Source: Dendrolimus kikuchii
Lineage: Eukaryota; Arthropoda; Insecta; Lepidoptera; Lasiocampidae
Direction: 5' to 3'
Length of the DNA: 64,000 nt
Assembly: GCA_019925095.2 (NCBI GenBank)
Contig: CM034391.1
Location: forward strand, 6,352,551 to 6,416,550
The notes beneath the pieces were generated by a model that was not told the DNA's origin, did no database searches, and saw only the letters and a list, made by a program, of their open reading frames with translations. Every line of letters begins with the position of its first letter. Positions within the stretch are counted from its first letter, which is position 1. This document shows positions 1 through 10,985 of this stretch, piece by piece. Position numbers and translations under genes: made by a program.

Positions 1-174
1 GTAATCGCCGAACACTGGGAAAAAATTGTAAGAAGAACCCAAAACATTATAGCGTCGTATTGGGAAATTCATGTGGCATTCGATAATATAGAAGTACAGG
101 AACTTATAATAAATGTTGGGGAGAGCTCATCGAGTGACAGTGACGACTCATCAGATTTAGATGAAAATAAATAA
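1..174 (+). pseudogene. C-terminal tail of a DDE transposase (fragment cut by window edge)
   Basis: Frame 1 is open from the first base to TAA at 172-174 and encodes 57 residues. They contain an EHWEKIVRRTQ stretch, then ASYWEIH, then an acidic serine-rich end (ESSSSDSDDSSDLDENK). This arrangement, a W...(C)..H-like helix followed by YW and a final run of Asp/Ser, is what I recall for C-termini of Tc1/mariner-supergroup DDE transposases in insects. The catalytic domain would lie to the left of the window. The family is inferred from pattern only. A host protein with an acidic tail is the alternative. An AATAAA-like stretch follows at once ('aaataaataaag'). Confidence 0.45.
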
Positions 175-449
175 ATAAAGAATCAACATAATATAATTAC
201 ATCTTGTAATGAAATGTAATATTAGTTAATAAATTTGTACAAAATTATCCGGCAATAGTTTAGTTTCTTACACTTTGCAAAAAAATATCGGATCTGTTAT
301 CGTGTTACGTTTATCGATAGCTCCATCCCTATCAGTTTCTCCGACCCTGCTATGACCTTGTATGTGCGTAAGCGTCATATTTTTATTAAATAATGTATAC
401 ATAATGTAAAAAAGACGCGCGTTCAAGTTTCCACAGGAGCTGTCATCGA

Positions 450-545
450 GAAAATAGCAAAGCTTTCGACAGAATTGACCACAACATATTGTTAGAGAAA
501 CTTCTTGTATTAGGTATTAGAGGAGACTTATACCGCAATCCAAAA
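450..545 (+). pseudogene. Non-LTR reverse transcriptase relic (motif A region)
   Basis: The frame reads ENSKAFDRIDHNILLEKLL followed by VLGIRGDLYR. SKAFDRIDHNILLEKL is the catalytic motif A of LINE reverse transcriptases (Asp at 468-470), and the following GIRG matches the usual LxxYGIRG turn. Upstream the frame is lost and downstream the reading frame, although open to 932, no longer resembles RT (hydrophobic, low-complexity). It is therefore a short decayed LINE piece and not a gene. No boundaries or target duplication could be placed. Confidence 0.55.
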
Positions 546-2265
546 TTGATTGTGCAAATCTCATTGAGAAACTACATTTGTATGTTCCTCCTACTAATGT
601 TTGCCCTAGGAAATTATTACACACAGCATTTACGCGCACAGCTTACCGACGTAATTCGTTCTGTATCAGAACAGAAAATGAATTTAATAAGTAAGTTGGA
701 AGATATAGACTTAGACTTATTTACTAGTAGTGTAGCATTGTTTAGCGCAAAGTTGGTCAAGTTGTATTCAAACTCGTTTAAGTACCTTATATCTACGCAC
801 ATTTTTATTATTCTTTCTTTGTATAATTTTCATTTTTTTTTCTCTTCTTATTTTTACTGTTATCTGTGGAGACTTATTAATAGCTTCTCTAAATCTATCT
901 TATGTTTAGTTATTAATAATGATAGCTGTTAGCCCCCAAATAAAATAAAATAAAGAAATGGAAATAGTATAAGTAAATGTTTCTGCACAACATCGCAGGT
1001 GACAGATGTAGTGGTTTTGGCAGGGAACAGGTAGCGAATATGAATGTTGGTGACCAATAACGTGTTGTTTTACATATATCTCGGAAAACAAAACTTGTGT
1101 ATGGCACCTCCGATGCACGACTGGAGTTTACCTTAAGTACTTGTCTATGAAAATGCATCGATGGATATTATTTTAGATCTTATTTCATTGCATTAAAGTT
1201 CCAAATTGTGTAATAAAAATCGTAACTTGTATTATTTCACTCCTTATCAAATGTGCATACCGCGGGCCTTATATGAAAATTGATTCTTAAAGAGTAAAAA
1301 AAACAATAAAATAAGATAAAAGAGATCCGACAAATAACTCGAAGGGAGTAGAGGTGAAAAAACGTTATGGTATAAAGCGATTTTTGTACGGGATATAAGA
1401 GTAAGATTCTGTTTTTACAACTTTTAAATGAGCTCATCTTTTATCAAAAACACAACAAACAAAGCTTTTGTAGAAAAAAATGGTGTTAATGTTACTTTCG
1501 AATTCGTCTATGCTAATAAATTTGCTTATTCTGCTCACCGCCTACGAAAACATTTATTCGCCTACATGTTTCACACTAATGCTTATCGTTGTATTCATAA
1601 ATAAGCCATAATTTTTTTTTTTTTTTAATATTGTCTTATAATATTTTATTTACATATTTGGACAACACAACAAATAAAAACTAAAATTAATTAGCAATAT
1701 TAGCATAGTTTACAAATATTTTAAGCTAGATTTGTTTGATTCATTTGTGGAAACAGAATAGACAGGAAGACGCTTTTTTTAGATGTGGAATCGGTCGTGG
1801 ACACCTTCAGCCCTGTGCAATTGGTACAGCTTAACTTACTAACCCGTTACTAAACTACGTTATGCCATTTTACCTTCTTCATGGCTCTGCAACACCTGCG
1901 CTGTAATGCTTTAACTAATGCACTAATAAAGTCATTATGCACATGTTGCCAAGGTTTTAATGCGGTATTTGAGATGCGGCATTCTTAATGACGGTAAACC
2001 CATAACATAAACTAATAGGACTAATCGTTAAAAGCGTTATTATTTATAACTATAAATAAGATCCATTTGTAATCAATACTAAAAGTGTTGGAGCCATAAT
2101 CCCAAACAAAGAAGAAGAAGAATACGCATTTGGACACAATCACTAATTGGAGCAGAGGCATTACAGTAAAATAAGTAACACAAGTCCTTTATAGAAACCA
2201 CGTTGGAACTTAATGAAGTTGGAGACTTCGAGATAACATAAAAAACTTTCATGTTATATGAAAAA
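546..2265. other. AT-rich stretch without a recognised gene
   Basis: A frame stays open to 932 but after about residue 20 shows no family resemblance. A T-run lies at 1611-1626. The piece at about 1880-2060 resembles the repeat found at 13330-13510 and 14120-14250 ('ggtttaatgcggtatttgag'-like core). Nothing else is supported. Confidence 0.5.
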
Positions 2266-3905
2266 TTAGAATAGAATAGAATAGAATATACTTTATTGCA
2301 TAACATTAAGATACAATTTAAGAAGTTTAAGTACAGAAGACAATAGGCGGTCTTATCACTAAAAGCAATTTCTTCCAGACAACCTTAGGATGGATTAGAG
2401 AAAAATTGTGTAACATGTGGGTTTTGCAATGTAACTAGAATAAAAATAAATATAAATAAAATTATATATATATAAAATTTTGTAATGGCAAGTATAATAA
2501 GACAAAAATATACATATATTGATATATACATAAATAATAATCATATTAATAATGTATAGAATTACGTAAATATGGGACAGATGAAGATGTAATGATTTAT
2601 CTTAGAGCCCGAGGTAATGATCCTTCACGAGTCTGTTGAACGCCTGAAGAGACTGGGCACGCCTGATTTTCACAGGTAGCGCATTCTACAGGCATACTGC
2701 ATGCACTGTGAAGGATTTATTGTAAAATCGCGAGTGATTTACAGGTGTTTCCAGACGTATGTTTTCCGATGATCTGAGGTGATGAGTATGACTAAGGTGT
2801 AGATATTTAAAACGCTCCTTGAGATAAAGAGGAGCTTTAGGATTAAATAGTACATTATATAGAAGGGACAGAATATGAGCATCCCGACGAAGACGGACAG
2901 GAAGCCACTTGAGTTTAATACGAAATTCTGAGACATGATCATATTTACGCAAACCAAATATGAATCGGATACAAAAGGTATGGAGTCGCTCAAGCTTATT
3001 AAGTTGGCTTTCGGTGAGATCAAGATAGCTGACATCAGCGTAATCTAAGATTGGGAGTAGGAGGGATTGTACAAGTTCAATTTTAGTGGTGTGAGGTAAG
3101 AAGTTTCGCAACCTTCTTAGTGAAGCTGCTGACGCAAACAACTTTCGGCTGACCTCTTTTAGTTGGGGATCCCAAGATAGGAAGTTATCAATGTAAATTC
3201 CCAGGTCCTTCACTTTTTCGTCAAAAAGAACCTGGGGTAGACGAGAAAGCTCAACTTTAGGAATCATCCCGGAGCTACCCACAACAATGGTCTGAGTCTT
3301 AGATGGATTTACAGTCAGTCCAAATGCCTTACTCCAATCTAATATATTCCGTAGGTCTTGGTTTGTAAGGTCAACAGCTTCACTTACGTTGTCAATCGAA
3401 GCATAAGTATAAATTTGAAGGTCATCTGCATAAAGGTGGTAGGAGCTTTGAAGGTTATGAGAGATAAAATTGATAAAAATGGCGAAGAGCAATGGAGATA
3501 AGACGCCACCCTGTGGTACACCAGCAGAAGTATTGCACCAAGTGGAGAAAGCATCCTCAGTACGTATACGTTGCTGGCGACCAAACAGGTAACTGCGAAA
3601 CCACTCAACTGCCGTTGGAGATATGTTAAGAGTGCTTAATATTGCAAGTAGTATATCAAAGTCTACGGTGTTAAATGCATTACTAAAATCTAGTAAAGTC
3701 AGTACTGTAACTTTGCCTAGCTCCATAGCTTGTCTGATATCATCGGTAACTTTAACTAAAGTAGTAGTAGTACTATGCCCCGGTCGAAAGCCAGATTGGA
3801 GAGGATTAAATAGAGAATGAGTGTTAAGGAATTTGGAAAGCTGGCTATTAATTAGACGTTCGAGGACTTTGGAGAGGAAGGGTAAGATGGATATGGGACG
3901 GTGCA
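2266..3905 (-). mobile_element. 5'-truncated CR1-like LINE
   Basis: On the minus strand this runs from a truncated reverse transcriptase at 3905 through a 3' UTR (2300-2600) to a tail of (ATTCT)n at 2266-2288, preceded by GCAATAAAGTAT. The 3' UTR carries a conserved block, read on the minus strand as TGTCTGGAAGAAATTGCTTT and GATAAGACCGCC, which recurs at 4571-4660, 23897-24306 and 46249-46383. Pentameric or octameric microsatellite tails are typical of CR1-clade elements. The 5' end is lost before the endonuclease domain. No clear target duplication was found. Confidence 0.85.
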
Positions 3906-3906
3906 C
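2602..3906 (-). pseudogene. CR1-like ORF2 reverse transcriptase, 5'-truncated, with one stop codon
   Basis: The 406-residue open stretch (3906 down to 2686) contains the RT fingers and palm. QSGFRPGHST lies at residues 37-46, motif A LLDFSNAFNTVD at 71-82, GVPQGGVLSPLLF at 129-141 and the catalytic YADD at 159-162, followed by the thumb and a C-terminal region with LDYADVSYLDL and LKWLPVRLRR. A TAG at 2686-2688 stops it where related copies have Trp: at 45952 the same place reads LWNSLP and here it would read L-stop-NALP. The frame then continues open to TAA at 2602-2604 (KIRRAQSLQAF...). So this is a recently disabled LINE with a single nonsense change plus 5' truncation. The apparent Met at 3904-3906 is accidental, as the true protein continues upstream with the endonuclease. 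Confidence 0.88.
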
Positions 3907-4570
3907 AATAGAAATATTATTAATTTACAAAAGAACGTTTCCTAAAAAAACCACCTTCAATGCTCGGTGCTCCTAATTTAATCATCCTATAATTACATTT
4001 TGCACATGAATAATGAAATTATTTACGCTCAAAGAACAATTTTGAAAATATTTCAGCGGTTATTCCGCTAACAAAATGGTTCTATAGCGACAAATAACCG
4101 TGAAATTATCTTTCACGGTTTCAATTGTTTTCCAGTCATTCATTTTGAGTGGTATGCTACATACCTACTTGTTTGTAAAATTAGTTACTAGTTCCACGGC
4201 GTGGGTGTGATTTTTGGTTCACAATTTATAAGAATTTCTGAACAAGATTTATGTTGCAGATGGATTCAATCAGCTCTATTCAATTTAGTATCAAACTAAA
4301 TTCTGGCAATTAACACTTAGGATCCTATTGTATTTAGGGTTCCCGTATTCTCGTAAAAATGGAGCTCTTATGATTTTGTCATTTTTTTCCATTTGTTTTT
4401 AAATGTCATAGTCATTTTTCAGTTAAACAAGTGAATCATATATGGATGAAGTCGCGAAAAAAATAAATTTATATGTGCTTTCTAGCGGTTAACAGTAACC
4501 GAAATTTTAAATATGTCATTGCACATAAGCATAAGGAATATCCGTTAGACAGAATTTTCAAAATCATAAT
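3906..4570. other. Non-coding stretch
   Basis: AT-rich, no coding signal. The part at about 4375-4480 ('atatatggatgaagtcgcga') loosely resembles 26090-26240 and 5600-5760, suggesting an old dispersed repeat. Confidence 0.4.
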
Positions 4571-4660
4571 GATGAATGAATAACTTTATAGCACGTACAT
4601 TAAAGCACAATGGGCGATCTTGTCGCCATAGGCGATCTCCTCCAGACTACCTTATACAAT
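4571..4660 (-). mobile_element. CR1-like LINE 3' end fragment
   Basis: The block 'aatgggcgatcttgtcgcc' followed by 'ggcgatctcctccagac' is the reverse complement of the LINE 3' UTR block seen at 46260-46300 (CTGGAAGAGATCGCTATAGG). A GAATGAATAACTTTAT stretch, the reverse of the tail, lies at its left edge. Only the last 90 bases remain. Confidence 0.65.
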
Positions 4661-4985
4661 TATCATCGATACCGACTACATTATTTACTGACTACATAAT
4701 TATTAAATGGAAGATTACAGTATTCATTTATTTGCATTCGTCATAATTATATTATTAAAGTTATCATTATTACAATAGTTATTTATTTATTACTATTACA
4801 ATAGTTACTTACTAACATAACATGACTACATGTTTATTATATTTGTTTCTTATTAGTTACCTCGAACATTGGAGCAGTACGGCGATGCAACGAAGTAACG
4901 TAGTTCAGCCTTTTGGGAACCTTACCTTGGCTTGGCTTTGATGACCTAGCCTCAGTATTCAACTTATACTCTTAAGGGATGATAA

Positions 4986-5121
4986 GTACATACATACATA
5001 CATAACTTCACGCCAGTTCCTTTACGGGGTAGGCAAGAACAACAGAGCGCCATTTAGCCTTATTCTTACACACCTCACTTGCTTCTTTGACATTCATAAC
5101 TCTTGTCATGCACGCTCGTCT
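4986..5121 (-). mobile_element. Truncated LINE 3' end with (TATG)n tail
   Basis: A run of ACAT repeats at 4986-5003 is followed by about 118 bases that are nearly identical to 58940-59054 ('acttcacgccagttcc', 'cacctcacttgcttctttga'). The second copy has a 12 bp target duplication, which shows this is the 3' terminus of a retrotransposon whose tail is (TATG)n on the minus strand. The autonomous family could not be named. Confidence 0.6.
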
Positions 5122-6197
5122 GTTCTTAAGGCTCCTGACATCACCTTCTGCTAGTACACGATCAATTGATGATGATGAGATACATACGACGATGATAAGT
5201 AGAATAGAATATAAGTTAAGTTTACTGTCTTATACCTAGTTTACAATTTATGTATATCTTAAAGTCAAAGGAATAATGTTTATTAATGAATTAGGACATG
5301 ATATTAAAATTGCGTGTAGTCCTCTAATTTCTGAGTTATTCATTGTAGAGTAAGAAAGTTTATTGGTACGATATTGTTTAAGTTTTATCTTAGATTGTAT
5401 AAATTGGATCTAACTTTAAACTACTGACTCAAAGTTCCGTAAATAAATGCGTTTAAAAAAACAGGACAACAGTTTGCAGTAGTTCTATTGACTGAATAAT
5501 TGAAACTTGAGTCATAATAGTGACTAATATAGAAATGGCGTCTCAGCTCAACGAACGTCGACATTGGGCCCGAGACTGATCTACCTTTTGAAACTTTCAT
5601 AACAGTTAGGCCATCTTTATGCCCGTCCGTCTGTATTTGTGTTTCACGGTCCTTTTTCTCAAACCAACCGGATCCATCCATATGGTTGTCATTTGACATG
5701 AAATAGTATATATGCCGCTACACTATCGTATAGTGAAATTGCAAAAACAAAAGATTAGGAGTACATAATTATTATGTCTTGTTTTTTCTTACGCTATAAA
5801 TTTTTGAATAAAATTTTAGTTAAATTGTATTTAAATGGTTAATTTAAAACATTTTCTACTTTCATATTAAATTTTATATGTTCTTTAAGTTAAGGCTTAA
5901 ACCGCCATGTGTTATGTAATTGAGGAATGAAATGTTTTCTTCAGTGTGCATAGCATGTAATCGCACATTCTATCTCGTTATGCATTCTTGACAAATTATA
6001 ATAATATATATTGACGAGTTTTTTATTAAGGCTTGTAGCAACGCCAACGTCCTTGAGGATATTTCGGGCGATAGAGGGGATTCCATAGACGCGGCCGTTT
6101 TTCAGATGCATTAATTATTTTATTGTGAATAAAATAAAGTAACATATACCTCTCTCTCTCTTTTATAAATATGTAGAAAATCTTTAATCTGGCTTTT
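5122..6197. other. Non-coding stretch with old dispersed repeats
   Basis: Contains a 'cgtccgtctgt' patch at 5620-5650 also seen near 26086, and a segment at 5783-5870 ('tttttgaataaaattttag') that matches 13150-13235. A short CT microsatellite lies at 6151-6162. No gene seen. Confidence 0.45.
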
Positions 6198-6415
6198 TTT
6201 TTCAAGGGGAATCCGTTTGCGGACACCCTGCCGCGCGGAGACGACGGCGGGGCAGTGTGGGACTCACCGGCCAGATGGGCTGCCGGAATACCCACTAAAA
6301 CCCCTTGGTGTCCTTCTGTCGCCATATGTCAGGACCCCGGGACGTGCGCGAGCTTTTCGCCGCGACCCCGACTGGCGTGGGCCCATCCCTGCGGGAAAGC
6401 CTCTGGCTTTCATAA
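6198..6415. repeat. GC-rich repeat block
   Basis: A sharply GC-rich island in AT-rich DNA, opening after a T-run with 'caaggggaatccgtttgcgg' and closing at 'gcctctggctttcataaaaa'. It shares style and a few words (after a T-run, a 'gggg(a)aat' start, 'ccactaaaacc') with 39380-39540. Frames are open on both strands but show no family motifs, so it is more likely part of a multicopy element than a gene. Confidence 0.4.
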
Positions 6416-6920
6416 AAATTGAAGGAGTAAAATGGTTTCATGTCAATGATTTTGAGGTGATTTAGTGAATTTATTTCTGAACTATAGAAATGTCACGAAA
6501 AAACGCCTCATATCATGAAGACCAATTTTTTTGGTCAATTATTGATTAGTAATTACCAGTGAAAAGTTGTTACGTTTGCACCCCATTTTCGACCTTTTGC
6601 TGCAACCGGTGCCTGAAATTAATTTTACTTGTATATATTTTGGAATTTAATTAACGAGTGATAAGAAGTGTCTCTCTTACTTTTACTTTTTTTTACTTCA
6701 ACTTTTAAACAATAAGGAATACATGGTAAAGGTTTGAGGTTGTAGAACTTCGAAAAAGTTTCAATGAAATTTAGTATGAGCAAGATCCTTTGAATAGTTC
6801 TTGAGATAATATGGTAGTTTCGACTAAATGCTTATTCATAGTTCTGTGGCCAGTTAATGAAAACACTGGAGGTTGGTAATTGACACCTTTCATAGGTCAT
6901 GGACTACACGCTCTTATTCA
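6416..6920. other. AT-rich stretch, nothing recognised
   Basis: No coding frame, repeat boundary or RNA gene could be supported. Confidence 0.4.
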
Positions 6921-7290
6921 TTTTTGAAGTGAAACTTCTATATAGACGGGGTCTTAGGATTTTTCTGTCACGAAAAAGCTTACGGCCGCGTGGAAGAGCG
7001 GCATAAATATAGACTAGACGTGATGAGAGGCGGCATAATGTTAGAGTAGACTATGGATGCGTTTTTTGGTTTTGGATTGAATTCAGTTTTTTTATTTGAT
7101 AAAATAAAATATGTTTAAATAAAAAATACATTAATTAAAATGTACCTAACCTAACCAAATCATAATTTGCAGTAAACTTGGGACACATTGTAGAAGTGAA
7201 ACTTCAACGGACAAGTGGAAAAACGAATGGCAACGGATAAGTGGCAAAACGAATCGCAACAAAGATTTAACTTGAAGTTTTACGGGCAGG
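6921..7290 (+). repeat. Dispersed repeat starting with TTTTTGAAGTGAAACTTC
   Basis: This 370 bp unit is repeated at 18172-18535 with about 90% identity by eye, from 'gaagtgaaacttctatata' through 'atggatgcgttttttggttt' to 'acttgaagttttacgggcag'. The 13-base palindrome-like word GAAGTGAAACTTC occurs at its start and again internally at 7196-7208. The same word, reverse-complemented, ends the repeats at 42130-42560 and 50160-50515. No coding capacity. Probably a non-autonomous element of unknown class. Confidence 0.6.
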
Positions 7291-7364
7291 GTTACAATTC
7301 GATTTATCAAATTTGAAAATATTAAATTCTAATTCTATTGAATTGTGAGCAGTAAAACGGCCTC

Positions 7365-7445
7365 TGTTATTGAGCGGGCTAAAAGCCTTTGTCAGCCTGG
7401 CTCATTCGAGCCCCGAAGACCCGGTTTCAATTCCTGACATTGTAA
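7365..7445 (+). mobile_element. tRNA-like SINE relic
   Basis: The stretch 'cccggtttcaattcctgac' resembles a pol III B box (GGTTCRANNCC) preceded by tRNA-like sequence 'aaagcctttgtcagcctgg'. No A box of good quality and no tail could be assigned, so it is at best a decayed tRNA-derived SINE head. Confidence 0.3.
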
Positions 7446-7779
7446 ATTTTGTAAATTATGTTTCTGATACTTACTGCAGTCCATTGTATTTATTTATGTT
7501 TTCTGTCAAGCAGTCCCTTAAAAAGTATTTCTATTGAAGAATGTTATTTTGGACATTGATTAATATACGTAACGTCACAAATAGTCAGTCACGCTCCAAT
7601 GCAAATACAAATTGCTGATAATTTAAACTTTTGAGTACGGAACCTTCGTTATAGTACTTTCAAGGTTCTATGTTAATGACAGCATCAGACCTGAACGCAT
7701 AGCCGGAGCTGTCACGGTTTATTTAAATTAGCTGTTGGTACTACGAGATCTATTAACAAACACTTTTGTTTTAATAATA

Positions 7780-7980
7780 AAACTACGTTTTAACGGTTTT
7801 AAGCGCGGTAATTTTATTTGATTTTGGTTTTTCCGACGTTTCGGCCACTTTTCCGTGATCACGGCCACTGAAAAGTGGCCGAAACGTCGGAAAAACCAAA
7901 ATCAAATAAAATTACCGCGCTTAAAACCGTTAAAAACGTAGTTTTATTATGTATACAAGTCGCGAAAACTTAAGAAAATA
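7780..7980. repeat. Long palindrome: foldback element with GTGATCAC core
   Basis: Left arm 7783-7849 and right arm 7871-7942 are near-perfect reverse complements of about 70 bases ('aaactacgttttaacggttt' against 'aaaccgttaaaaacgtagtt'). The centre has CCGTGATCACGG and each arm carries GTTTCGGCCACTTTT. Outside the right arm, 'gtatacaagtcgcgaaaact' recurs at 53116 and, inverted, at 21885-21905, so the true element extends further. The same family is at 19365, 21883-22503, 37722, 43152 and 52961. Confidence 0.85.
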
Positions 7981-8439
7981 TTACTTTTGTTTTAAGTTAT
8001 TCTTTAAGTTTGTAGTGTAGTATTTTTTTATTCCGAAGCTGGCAAATAGGCATACGACTGACCAAATGGGTAACCACCACTGGCATGGACTTCATACAAC
8101 TCGATCCCCCATAGCCTACCTTTAAGAAAGTAGCGACTAGCGACCAAAAGATCGAGAACGCCATGAATTTATGGGCGCTTGGGTTTTTTATTAGTGCATA
8201 TATTATTAATGTATTACTATGTCTTACGCTTGGCGGCTTTCCACGCGTGGATGAAATACCAACTCACAACCCGATCAGCCCCCGGATTTTGTTTTAAGAT
8301 ATGCGGTAAACTTGTAAAACTAATAATACAAATTTTAATAAGAAAATACATTGCGAGTTAGATGTTTTTTAACAGCGGTGTAGTCGGCACTTGCATCATA
8401 CGATGTTTTTCAACCGGCTTACCCTAGTCGAAATTCCAT
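7981..8439. other. Non-coding stretch
   Basis: No gene or boundary found. Words such as 'gctggcaaataggcatacg' near 8040 resemble heads of the GC-rich repeat family at 39028, so decayed repeat is likely. Confidence 0.35.
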
Positions 8440-8690
8440 GCTGCGCTACTGGTAACCACATATGGTAACCGTCACTTATAGACGTCTGCAACACTAGAGG
8501 CGAACCCAACACGTGGCCAACCTTTAGGGTAGGATAGAGGTCACGGTATAAGATGGATGGAATAAAGGGGGTTGATAAGAGACCTATTTTTAATACAGGA
8601 TAAAGAAAATAGGTAGGAGGAATGTAATATAAAAGGGGAAGAAAGAAGTGGGCCATTGGAACTCTCAAACATAATGGTTTTATAGTCATA
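8440..8690 (+). repeat. Decayed copy of the 39-kb GC-rich repeat family
   Basis: The order 'ggtaaccgtcacttatagac', 'gtctgcaacactagaggcg', a purine-rich middle and 'gaaagaagtgggccattgg' follows the copy at 39060-39970. Together with 27165-27445 and 47020-47330 it defines one dispersed family. Confidence 0.5.
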
Positions 8691-8754
8691 TTATGTAAGA
8701 TTTGGGTATGATATTAAGTAAATACATATTCGGCAAATGAAAACAAACATTGCA

Positions 8755-8850
8755 TATCCTCAAGCGATGCAAGTTATGCTTGTGTTGTGGGTAATCACGG
8801 ACCACTCTGAAGCCGATCCCAGACCTTAGAAAATAAGGGAATGTTTGTTT
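8755..8850 (-). mobile_element. SINE relic (same family as 29346 and 62612)
   Basis: 'tgcatatcctcaagcgatgc', 'gcttgtgttgtgggtaat' and 'acggaccactctgaagcc' match the first 90 bases of the copies at 62612 and 29346. The tRNA-like B box seen in those copies is lost here. Confidence 0.5.
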
Positions 8851-9265
8851 ACGAACTTAATTCATCACAAAGTACCTAAATATTTCGAATTAGTAGTTGT
8901 GTTCTTGTGGTTATTTGTCTAAAATTTTGGTGAACAATAATAAAAAATTATTCATTCATACAATTAGAACAGCTATCGATAGCAGATGTTATAAATAGGT
9001 AGATATAGAATGTTGTATGAAATATCTTTAGTCGCCACACCTGGTTTCTTGTTTTCCAATCATAATTGTGTGTCGTTCAACTTATGACATCATCATAATA
9101 AGTACCTAAAAATTATTTTTAGTCAATATTAACAAAACTCATTCAAAAATACAATATATCAGGAATAATAATAATATTAATGAATAAACAGTTGAAATGA
9201 AAGCTTTGAGTAGTATGTGTGAGGTAAGGTTGAAATGATATGATAAAAAACAGTGCGATAAGCAG
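8851..9265. other. AT-rich stretch, nothing recognised
   Basis: No coding frame or repeat boundary supported. Confidence 0.4.
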
Positions 9266-9652
9266 TTTTTATTGCACAAACTCAGTAGGTAGGCAGATAG
9301 CCCACCTGATGGAAAGCGGTTACCATCGCCTATGGACATTTACGACACCAAAGGTGCTACAAGTGCACTGCTGTTTCCTTAAGGGAGCCTGGCCACTAAT
9401 GCCGGAACACAACGCAAGGTTGTTATGGCGGCATAAACTAAACCAGAAATGGTAGCCATCCAGTCGGGCAAATGCCCTACTACCTGACTGTGGCTGTGTG
9501 AGGTGGTACGACAATCAAACAAGCGATCGAGTCAAACTGAACTTTATTTTTGATAAACCAAATTCATTCATTCTCATTCACTCACAGTTTCGTCGCCTCT
9601 TACGACAGGCCGCCCGGCCGCACAACATTGTATTCTTGCTCCGCTCCTGCAG
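9266..9652 (-). mobile_element. SINE-like element (family S), interrupted copy
   Basis: Reverse orientation of the 57361 copy: 'tttttattgcacaaactcag' at left, 'ggaaagcggttaccatcgcc', 'tagccatccagtcgggcaaa', then 'acgacaggccgcccggccg' and 'ccgctcctgc' at right. About 90 bases of foreign sequence (roughly 9500-9589, including repeated 'cattcattc') separate the last two blocks, so another fragment was inserted or retained here. Confidence 0.7.
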
Positions 9653-10459
9653 CAGTCAGCAGTGGCGGAACTAAACCAAATGTAGACGTCGGCGACTCCA
9701 TTCCAGTCAGAAATAAAACGATAAATAACATGAGACTGACGTAGTATATCAATTTTATTTCTAATCAATCTTGACAAAATGTACTGTTACAATCACAAAT
9801 TAAAATAAACAAAACGGCTTTTGGAAACAGGCGTCATAATATGTATGTACGTAATAACAATACTATAATCCTTTCGAAGCTATAGATATTATGGCCTAAA
9901 ACGACCGTTTTTGGGGAATCTATATAAATGTCTAGATATTCTAGTAGGTGTAAGAAATAGCATAAAGCTACAAAGCACTTTACTTTGATAATTTGTTATG
10001 TCCGTAATCGGAATCTGCGAAAGCGGCCGTTTCAGGCCCTCTTGTTATATTAAGGAGCAATTCTAGAACATTTATATAATAAATTACTATAATTCAAAGA
10101 GAGAACATGTGTTTGAATCGCCCTTGATTACCTATATCTCTATTATGTGGCTTATGGCTTAGATTGGTCTAAAACATTATTGGTTTCATTTTGTCCTCGT
10201 CATGCGGAAGACAAAAATGTTAAACATCCAAAAATCATACTTTACAGGGTTATAAGAAATACGTAAGCTTTAAAGAATTTACAACTTGTTTGAACAATTG
10301 TTTATAAGACAAAAGATGTTATCTTTATATTTGAAAATCTGGTAACAAAGAAATTCTTCTTTGACTTTAATAAATAAGTACTCATGTAATCAATAAAGAT
10401 ATTGAATGCAAATCTGACATCGGGAATAGAATCATCTTCGATATGTGAAAGATTACTTT
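9653..10459. other. Non-coding stretch
   Basis: The words 'gcgaaagcggccgtttcagg' and 'ccctcttg' near 10016-10045 match 46430-46462, indicating an old repeat. No gene seen. Confidence 0.4.
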
Positions 10460-10600
10460 TCTACTCTACTAACGCCCTACTGCTGGGCCCGGACCTCCCC
10501 ATTTTAGTCGAACTGAAGGCCTAAATGTACCCTGCAAGTTTTTCCATGATAGATTAACGAGTATTACACATGGATCATGTTTAGTAACAGCTACGCGATG
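10460..10600 (-). mobile_element. Lepidopteran SINE relic, 3' end
   Basis: 'cctactgctgggcccggacc' is the reverse complement of the SINE/RTE 3' end that reads 'gcccagcagtgggacgttta' in the copy at 31815-32112. The body is decayed and no B box remains. Confidence 0.5.
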
Positions 10601-10699
10601 TTTTCTTCCCCATCAGAAGATAATAATTGTGACAATTTGCATATTAGACCACAAAACTACTATGTACAATGATTTGTTTTACTTTTGAAGTTTGCACGT

Positions 10700-10985
10700 C
10701 CATCAACAGCGCGTTCCAGTAGTAGCTCACAACACCCAAAAAGCTCTGTTAGCCGTTCCACAAGGCGACCGCGTTCGTTGTGGTCGTGGGGGAAACGTGA
10801 ATAATGACGTCATCATTTTCGATCACACAACGCTCACAAAGACCCATGTCAAGAGGTGCGTCGAATAACCATTCCACTTGGGTTTACGATTGTAACGCCG
10901 GCAAGCAAGTGGAACGGGAACAATCGCGGTCGTGAACGTGGTCGTTGTGGGTCTCTAATGGAACGTAGCTCAAGTTGCACATCTG
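10700..10985 (+). repeat. Inverted repeat partner X1
   Basis: Matches 12893-13140 in inverted orientation: 'gttccacaaggcgaccgcg', 'ccattccacttgggtttacg', 'cggcaagcaagtggaacggg' and 'cgtgaacgtggtcgttgtgg' all have reverse-complement partners there. Unusually rich in CpG for the region. No domain was recognised in its frames. Confidence 0.65.

Noticed and set aside
489..932. 147-codon frame as a membrane protein gene
   Set aside because: Its first residues are a continuation of an RT motif A relic; the hydrophobic remainder is low-complexity AT-rich translation.
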